From positions 360,200,001 to 360,264,000 of the forward strand of contig NC_092340.1 in assembly GCF_046630445.1 (NCBI RefSeq): a stretch of 64,000 nt of DNA. Direction: 5' to 3'. Under the pieces are notes generated by a model, which saw nothing but the letters and a program-made list of their open reading frames with translations, was not told where the DNA came from and did no database searches. The position numbers and the translations under genes were made by a program. The first letter of the stretch is position 1. Each line of letters starts with the position of its first letter. The DNA comes from Rutidosis leptorrhynchoides. Lineage: Eukaryota; Streptophyta; Magnoliopsida; Asterales; Asteraceae. Below, piece after piece: positions 56,853-64,000 of this stretch.

Positions 56853-59093
56853 TTACATACCCTTCTTGGACCATTTGAGTCCAAGATTGGAACCAAATTC
56901 CTCCACCCCAAGACTTCCTTCATTAATAATTTGATTGTTCTCTTGTTTTTTGCTAGATCGATTACCCCCTTTAGATATGGATTTTGATTTTGATTTTACC
57001 CCAGATTTCCTAGTTCTGTTCAATTTTCTGCTTCCACACGTAACACAATTGATATCATTAGCAGCATCAGAATGATTCCCCCTGCGAGCTAGTCTCTTGG
57101 CGTGAAGGATTTTTGAAGAAGCTTTCCAATTACCAATGAAATTCCAACAACAATTCGAAGAATCAGAGAAGTAGGATTTCTTTGGATGTGTGGATCTTCG
57201 AGTAGACCTAGAGGAGGATTTACCCTTATTCAATTTTGCAATTTGTCCTGTGTTACAGGACCTAGAGTAATTCTCCAAACCAGAATCAATTGGCAAACGA
57301 TCCAAACCCTGCCTAACAGTAGACGAATCAGGAACCACAGGAATAGTCGATTTTTCCTCGACTTCATCGTCTGAATTGGAATTAGAATTATCGGTGGCAC
57401 CTAAATCTTCAATTAAAATATTCTCACAAACCCCATTAATGGCCTGCTCCACGATTGGGCCAGGTTTATTGTTTTTGATAGCATCATTTGGGCCTAAATC
57501 ATTTCCCTCGTTCAGCCCACAATAATTAGCTTTTGAGTTTTCAACTTGGGCCTCCTTAAGCCCAACATCATGGTTTCCATATGAATTGTTAACCGGAATA
57601 TTATTCAAATTATACTTTTTGTTACACGAAATCATGGGACCAGGCATAGCTGTACAAACATGATACTCATTAAAGTCTTGTGTTGCTTTTGCTTTATCCA
57701 AACCATCGCCATTATTATGTTTTCCAAAAGGTTCCTTAATCCCAAAAAACTCGGACCCTTCATCTTCCACCACCGGTTGAGTAACGAATTGATCATTCTT
57801 CCGATCATCATCAACCTCATCCCAATCATCTTCATCTTCTGCCTCATTACCAGAGAGAGAATCAGATATTTCTTCTGAGTCACTTGAGTTAACCTCATCA
57901 ATATCCCAATCTGAAGTATTATCAGTTTCGATATCAAGTTCAATTGGATCTGAGGTTTCCTTGACATGAACATATTTGTATACCGGACCTGAAATTATTT
58001 TGACGACCCCATTTATCGCTTCATCGTCCCGTGTATGAACCAAAACTTTCGCAGAAATCATATTTTGATTGCCATTGATGATATTACAGTTCTTGAAATC
58101 ACTAGGGTTACCCCAACAGACAGCGATAGCCTCAAAAGTGGAAGTAGCCCAAGCATTATAGGGAACCCCTAGGATCTCCAGCCACACAAGTCGCCCAGGA
58201 TTCGAGTATGAACCATCCCAAACCAAAAGGTTACGAAGACATCTTTTCAGAGGATGATCTTCTCGCTTGATGATATTATTGGCGGTTCTACCATTATCGC
58301 AAACTAGTAGAATCGTGAGACCACCTAAGTACTTGATGCAAACGTTGTTTTCACCATTCAATTTGCCAATAGTTGATATGAGATTTAACATACCCACATT
58401 CAATAATTCGCCAATAAGTATTCGATCTTCCAACCCTTGTAGAGGTCTGATGTTATCAATATTGATTTCACGAACCTTATCAAACTCCCTAGATGTCTTC
58501 CATTCATTCGTCTTTTCCTGAAGTTTGAACCTTAAATCCTGATGGTGATGATGACTAGCCGAAGCCCCCAAGTTTGTTTTTAATGGAGGGAAGTTCACAT
58601 CATCCACCTTTTGAACATTGTTATCCCGATGCTTAAATCCATTATTTTTGATCGGAGTCCATCTGTAGTTCCCAGTTGTGGAAAAGATCGAAGGATTATT
58701 AGGGTTAGGCCTGGAAGTTGCCTTGAAAACCCTAATTGGTCTTTCATCGAACACAATCTTTTCCAGTGCTCTCAACATTTGGATTTCATCTTCAACGCCA
58801 TGGAATCTGGCAAAGGTGAATTTACCTCCATTTCTCAGCCTCTTAGCTGCCACATAAATGTCCCTAAGATCACCATACTTCTTGAAAATCCTCCATAGCT
58901 CCGGAACCCCCCAATGATCAGCAAAATTGAAGAACATGAAAGAAGACAATCGATACCCGAAGAACCTTGCATTCGAATCTCCCTTGTTGCCCTTATCCTG
59001 ATCTCTAAGCTTGTTCGTGCCTGCCTTGCGCAAATCTTTTGAGATGTTGAAATTTCTCTCTCCTCGCCCACTCTCTCTCACACACTCATCCAT
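56853..59093 (-). CDS. LINE ORF1: RRM-type RNA-binding protein
   Basis: 746 residues. An RRM-like fold at about 47-120 (RLSSFMFFNFADHWG, LWRIFKKYGDLRDIYVA, KFTFARFHGVEDE) is followed by a second folded region (about 225-385; KYLGGLTILLVCDN, LVWLEILGVPYNAW). A long acidic, disordered stretch follows (SDSEEISDSLSGNEAEDEDD), then a basic tail. RRM-bearing ORF1 proteins are typical of plant L1 elements and bind the element RNA as a chaperone. A possible lone zinc-binding CVTCGS lies near the end. The start is the first ATG and gives the expected N-terminus; the stop is 32 bp before the ORF2 start. Confidence 0.88.
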   Translation of the reverse strand: MDECVRESGRGERNFNISKDLRKAGTNKLRDQDKGNKGDSNARFFGYRLSSFMFFNFADHWGVPELWRIFKKYGDLRDIYVAAKRLRNGGKFTFARFHGVEDEIQMLRALEKIVFDERPIRVFKATSRPNPNNPSIFSTTGNYRWTPIKNNGFKHRDNNVQKVDDVNFPPLKTNLGASASHHHHQDLRFKLQEKTNEWKTSREFDKVREINIDNIRPLQGLEDRILIGELLNVGMLNLISTIGKLNGENNVCIKYLGGLTILLVCDNGRTANNIIKREDHPLKRCLRNLLVWDGSYSNPGRLVWLEILGVPYNAWATSTFEAIAVCWGNPSDFKNCNIINGNQNMISAKVLVHTRDDEAINGVVKIISGPVYKYVHVKETSDPIELDIETDNTSDWDIDEVNSSDSEEISDSLSGNEAEDEDDWDEVDDDRKNDQFVTQPVVEDEGSEFFGIKEPFGKHNNGDGLDKAKATQDFNEYHVCTAMPGPMISCNKKYNLNNIPVNNSYGNHDVGLKEAQVENSKANYCGLNEGNDLGPNDAIKNNKPGPIVEQAINGVCENILIEDLGATDNSNSNSDDEVEEKSTIPVVPDSSTVRQGLDRLPIDSGLENYSRSCNTGQIAKLNKGKSSSRSTRRSTHPKKSYFSDSSNCCWNFIGNWKASSKILHAKRLARRGNHSDAANDINCVTCGSRKLNRTRKSGVKSKSKSISKGGNRSSKKQENNQIINEGSLGVEEFGSNLGLKWSKKGM

Positions 59094-59097
59094 TTTT

Positions 59098-59572
59098 TAA
59101 TATTAGGTCATAATGATAATGATCTTTGTTTGCAAAAGAATAACCGGTTTAAAATTAGCTAACTTTTTATGATCTGAGAAATATGCTTGAATCTTTTAAA
59201 CTGGGTTGATGGTGTTGATGTGAAGGTTTGAACGCGTGACCTTAATGATAATTATCGGTAAACGTGTGTGTAGGTCTGATTATTTTACTAATACGGATTT
59301 TTTGATCATGAAAAAACATCGATTAACGTTTAAGAACAAGATAAAAGATAAATATTATGAACACAAAGAGATAAAAGGCGATGAATATAAATCAATATAA
59401 TATAATAAACGTCGAGATTAATATTGATTTAAACACAAAAAGATTGGTGGCCAGTGGAGGTCGAGCACGATCTCCCCTATGCACTGACACTCTTAACCCT
59501 AAAGAACGTGTAAACTGATATATATAGGCCTAGGCTTCAGTAGCCCTAATGGACCTATTGACTGTCATACCC
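59098..59572. other. Stretch between LINE and gypsy LTR
   Basis: It may include the LINE 5' UTR (about 59098-59300). GGAGGTCGAGCACGATCTCCCC near 59460 is a short palindromic patch. No gene seen. Confidence 0.35.
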
Positions 59573-60473
59573 CGTCTTAATCCTCCTGGACGAAGTTATC
59601 AACATTTGGTCCCATTGCGAGGTGTTGTCCTAAATATGCCATGAACAACTCCATGTAATATCTTTAAAATGAGCAAATGCACAGCGGAAGGTTTCTTTCA
59701 TACCTGAGAATAAACATGCTTTAAAGTGTCAACCAAAAGGTTGGTGAGTTCATAGGTTTATCATAATAAATCATTCCATAATTTTAATAGACCACAAGAT
59801 TTCAGATATTTAATTGTACACGTAACCCGAGTACAAAATAGTACGCATAACCTGCGAATTAAAATTCATTCGTATGGTGAACACCTGGTAACCGACATTA
59901 ACAAATGCATCTAGAATATCCCCAAATATACAGGTACACTCATCTGTATATAAAATTGAAGTACTAAAGCATCCATAACCTGGATGGGGTTTGTTAGGCC
60001 CGATAGATCTATCTTTAGGATTCGTGTCAATTAGGGGGTATGTTCCCTAATTCTTAGGCTACCAAGCTAAAAGGGTGATATCCGGTATAATAATTCAACC
60101 ATAGAATGTAGTTTCAAGTACTTGTGTCTATTTCGCAAAACAGTTATAAAAGCAGCGCATGTATTCTCAGTCTCAAAATATATATTGCAAAAGCATTTAA
60201 AAAGGGAGCAAATGAAACTCACAATACGATATTTTGTAGTAAAAATATGCATACGACGATACTGAACAATGCAGGGTTGGCCTCGGATTCACGAATCTAT
60301 ATCAAGTATATATATTAACACATATAATCACATAATTCCTCCTACATAATATTTATATATTAAGTGTTGTAGTTATACAAATATATTTACTTTATTTATA
60401 TTTTATATCTTCAAGTTATATTTTATATATAGTTATTTTGTAAATAATCAATATTCATACATATAGTTATATT

Positions 60474-60479
<6 letters not shown>

Positions 60480-60541
<62 letters not shown>
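60480..60541. repeat. (TA)n microsatellite
   Basis: About 60 bases of alternating AT. Confidence 0.95.
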
Positions 60542-60544
<3 letters not shown>

Positions 60545-60794
60545 AGTTGGTATTACATCAAAAATCAGTAATTTGTTATATGTAATATGTATATAATAAT
60601 GTTATTATGTTTGTAGTAATAATAATACTGTAATAATAATAATACTAATGATAATAATAGTGATAGTAAAAATAATGTAAATAAAATTATATATAAAAAA
60701 AATCATGTTAATGAAAATAATAATAATGATAGTAATAATGATAATAATAATGATAGTTATAATTTTAATTAAAATGTTAATTTTAATGTTAATG

Positions 60795-60837
<43 letters not shown>

Positions 60838-60845
60838 TAATAATG

Positions 60846-60906
<61 letters not shown>

Positions 60907-60913
60907 TAATAAC

Positions 60914-60995
<82 letters not shown>
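60795..60995. repeat. (AAT)n microsatellite, about 200 bp
   Basis: Nearly pure AAT units with a few interruptions (GAT, AAC), at the position matching the (TTA)n tract of the left-hand gypsy LTR. Poly-isoleucine and poly-tyrosine frames here are artefacts. Confidence 0.95.
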
Positions 60996-61000
<5 letters not shown>

Positions 61001-61337
61001 CTACCTCAAAGAAGTAGTCCTTAAGAAAATGCCCAAGTCCGGGTTTGAACCCACGACGTCCCGATAACAACCTAAAACATTCCTCTGTCATTTGATTTTT
61101 CTGAAATAAATAGGATTTTAAATCCTTATGACTCGATTTCTGTTTCTTTTCCAAAAATCAGTTTCCTGTATTCTTTCTTCTTCTTCTCATCAACATAATC
61201 ATCACCTAATCATCATCTAATCAACTAACATCATCATTTTTTTATCGTGATTATCAATTAATCACAAATCATTATCATCGTTTTAGGTTCCATCATAATC
61301 AGAATCATAATTCTAATCATATCATCATTATGATCAT

Positions 61338-63329
61338 TGATAATGCTAAAAACGAACATATATTTCATAGCATTATTCCTCAAGAAAGACAAGCTTTTAG
61401 TTGCAATTGTTCTATTTACAAGTGATATTCGTTTAAATAATAAAAGGTGAAGACAAAAGACAGATTCGACGATTTGAAGACGCAAACGACCAAAAAGCTC
61501 AAAAGAACAAAAGACAATCAAAAAGGTTCCAATTATTGATAAGAAACGTCTCGAAATCACAAGAGTACAAGATTCAAAACGCAAAGTACAAGATATTAAA
61601 TTGTACGCGAGGACGTTCGAAAAACCAGAACCGGGACCAGAGTCAACTCTTAACGCTCGACGCAACGGACTAAAAATTACAAGTTAACTATATATATAAA
61701 TATAATATAATATATAATTAATTATATTAATTATATATATTTTATATATATATATTTAAAACCGTCGGCAGCAGGAAACTCCAAGGGTGTAAACTGAAAA
61801 TACCTCTCCGCGACTCGCGGAGTTTGAAGGCTATTTGGCCGCGAGTCGCGGAGCCCCAAAAATCATTCCTGGCTATAAATCAACCCGAATTCTGATCAAA
61901 ATCATGATCATTTTTTTTCTTCTCATTCATACGAAGTAATATATATTTATATTTATAATTTATATTTTAATTTTAATTATAATTCTAATAATAAGGGTAT
62001 GTTAGCGAATGTTGTAAGGGTGTAAGTCGAAATTCTGTCCGTGTAACGCTACGCTATTTTTAATCATTGTAAGTTATGTTCAACCTTTTTATATTAATGT
62101 CTCGTAGCTAAGTTATTATTATGCTTGTTTAAAACGAAGTAATCATGATGTTGGGCTAATTACTAAAATTGGGTAATTGGGCTTTGTACCATAATTGGGG
62201 TTTGGACAAAAGAACGACACTTGTGGAAACTAGACTATGGGCTATTAATGGGCTTTATATTTGTTTAACTAAATGAAAGTTTGTTAATGTTAATATAAAG
62301 ATTTACAATTGGGCGTCCCTATAAATTACCATATACACTCGATCGGACACGATGGGCGGGGTATTTATATGTACGAATAATCGTTCATTTAACCGGACAC
62401 GGGAATGGATTAATAGCCACTAGAATAATTAAAACAGGGGTGAAATTACATTCAAGGGTAATTGGTGTAATTGTTAACAAAGTAGTAAAACCTTGGTTTA
62501 CACGCAGTCGATAACCTGGTGTATTCATTAAACAAAGTATTAAAACCTTGTTACAATTCGAATCCCCAATTAGTTGGAATATTTATCTTCGGGTATAATA
62601 ATAATTTGACAAGGACACTTGCAATTTATATTTATGACTGATGGACTGTTATGGACAAAAACCAGACGGACATATTGAATAATCCATGACAAAGGACAAT
62701 TAACCCATGGGCATAAAACTAAAATCAACACGTCAAACATCATGATTACGGAAGTTTAAATAAGCATAATTCTTTTATTTCATATTTAATTTCCTTTATT
62801 TTATATTTAATTGCACTTCTAATTATCGCACTTTTATTTATTGTTATTTTATTTAATCGCACTTTTAATTATCGTACTTTTAATTATCGCAATTTAATTT
62901 TATCGCATTTTTATTATTCGCAATTTCATTATCGTTATTTACTTTACGCTTTAATTTAAAGTCTTGTATTTATTTTATATTTTACATTAGGTTTTAACTG
63001 CGACTAAAAGTTTTAAAATCGACAAACCGGTCATTAAACGGTAAAAACCCCCTTTATAATAATAATATCACTTATATATATATTTGTATTTTTATAAAAG
63101 TAAACTAATATAGCGTTGAGCTTTGCTTAAAGATTTCCCTGTGGAACGAACCGGACTTACTAAAAACTACACTACTGTACGATTAGGTACACTGCCTATA
63201 AGTGTTGTAGCAAGGTTTAAGTATATCCATTCTATAAATAAATAAATATCTTGTGTAAAATTGTATCGTATTTAATAGTATTTTCTGCTAAAATTTAATA
63301 GTATTTTATACCCCTCTGCTTTGACATCA
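61338..63329 (+). mobile_element. Athila/Tat-type Ty3/gypsy 5' LTR, about 2.0 kb
   Basis: It starts TGATAATGCTAAAAACG and ends GACATCA, ends that are inverted (TGAT / ATCA). It is followed after a few bases by TTGGCGCCGCTGCCGGGG (63337-63354), the primer-binding site typical of Athila and Tat elements. It contains a pair of CCGCGACTCGCGG / CCGCGAGTCGCGG arms near 61807-61853. It interrupts the older gypsy LTR remnant. The partner LTR lies outside the window. Confidence 0.85.
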
Positions 63330-64000
63330 AGTATTTTTGGCGCCGCTGCCGGGGAACTTATCTTAAACGCCGGAAGCGCAACGCTAATAAAAAAAAAAAA
63401 AAAAAGATTTTTATCTACTTTTATTAAAAGTCGTTTTTGTAAAAATTACGTTTTAATTATTCAAAAATATAAAAAGAAAAACAAAAATATAAGTATTTTT
63501 AGGATTTTGTTAAATATTTAAGTTTTATAAGTTTCTTTATCTTTATTTTAATTTATAAAAATATAAATTTTATTAAAAAATCGTTTATTTAAACTAAAAA
63601 CAGAAAAAAAGAAAATAAAAAAAAAAAAATAAAGAAAAACGCGTAAAAAGTGAAACCTGTCAACTGTTTTTCTGAACCCCGCGACTCGCGGGGTTTTCCT
63701 CTTTATTAGCCGCGACTCGCGGAGGTCTTCTGACACACGGACAAAACCCTAAAGTTGCATTAATTACGGAGTTTTAATTTATTATTATTATTATTTAACT
63801 TAATTATTATTATTATTATTATTAATTTTAGTTTTATTTTTACTTTTTACTTTTTATTTATATATTTTAGTTAAATTAGTTTTATTAAAATTGTAAAATT
63901 AGTAGTTTTATTAAATAAATAATATAAAATAATATTTTTTGTACTTTTTACAACTTTTTATATATTTTTATATTTTGTACCTTTTTAATCGTTGTAGCGT
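63330..64000 (+). mobile_element. Athila/Tat element leader, continues past the window
   Basis: Primer-binding site, then AT-rich leader. It carries another pair of CCGCGACTCGCGG words near 63680 and 63710. No gag coding sequence is reached before the window ends. Confidence 0.75.

Larger units (their letters stand above)
52984..59097 (-). mobile_element. L1-type LINE, two open ORFs
   Basis: On the plus strand it opens with a 22-base T run (52984-53005), the poly-A tail of a minus-strand LINE, followed by a 143-bp 3' UTR, ORF2 (53149-56820) and ORF1 (56853-59093). Both ORFs are uninterrupted and 32 bp apart. The 5' end beyond 59093 cannot be fixed exactly and I could not find the target duplication by eye, so the 5' UTR may extend further. 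The open ORFs and intact tail indicate a young, possibly complete copy. Confidence 0.85.
59573..61337 (-). mobile_element. Gypsy LTR remnant, related to 1915-5792
   Basis: On the minus strand it ends in GACGGGGTATGACA, the diverged counterpart of GACGGGTCTTCACA at 5780-5792. Inside it keeps the same landmarks: CACCAACCTTTTGGTTGAC near 59725-59745 (complement), a long (AAT)n tract, and the block GTCCGGGTTTGAACCC near 61035, which is the complement of 4105-4120. It is truncated on the right by an Athila-type LTR. It differs clearly from the left-hand LTR and so belongs to an older or different insertion. Confidence 0.8.

Noticed and set aside
60705-61154. Poly-isoleucine and poly-tyrosine proteins
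   Set aside because: Frames through the (AAT)n microsatellite.

Overview
The window is AT-rich nuclear DNA of a flowering plant. Spliceosomal introns, long AT and AAT microsatellites, Ty1/copia, Ty3/gypsy and Athila-type LTR elements, an L1-type LINE, SINEs and hAT-like elements all point that way. The repeat families and the CAMTA and FBXO7/SKIP22-type genes suggest a eudicot, most likely Asteraceae. That assignment rests on remembered sequence styles and was not searched.

Layout. 1-5792: the 3' end of a Ty3/gypsy element with one very long LTR. 5793-7512: degenerate minus-strand retroelement debris, including a gypsy gag piece. 7514-8518: a 1 kb foldback element built of 223-bp repeats, lying against the promoter of the next gene. 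8580-12100: an intact FBXO7/SKIP22-like F-box gene. 13320-26100: three damaged relatives of that gene. Copy B is split by a young 6.25 kb copia element that itself carries a 630-bp TRIM. Copies C and D are chimeric, and D's old intron holds a hAT element and a SINE with clear target duplications. 26940-28440: a copia scrap and a truncated duplicate of a CAMTA exon. 28867-34932: two minus-strand genes related to the proteasome ubiquitin receptor RPN10. The downstream copy (33158-34932) gives a clean 405-residue model. The other has an Argonaute exon where the first exon should be. 35305-35748: an unrecognised lysine-rich coding piece. 35867-44361: a whole-looking, very young Ty1/copia element. 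44803-52475: a complete 13-exon CAMTA transcription factor gene on the minus strand with its TATA box. 52984-59097: an L1-type LINE on the minus strand with two open ORFs, ending about 300 bp upstream of the CAMTA promoter. 59573-61337: a relative of the first gypsy LTR in opposite orientation, cut by an Athila-type LTR (61338-63329) whose interior runs out of the window.

Biologically, the host genes concern ubiquitin and proteasome function (F-box/FP-domain protein, RPN10-like proteins) and calcium/calmodulin-regulated transcription (CAMTA). They show no sign of being co-regulated. The main theme is gene-family turnover: tandem duplication, exon capture and element insertion have produced several chimeric gene fragments. 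The best candidate for something undescribed is the in-phase Argonaute/RPN10-like exon chain at 30733-32760, followed by the foldback repeat element at 7514-8518.
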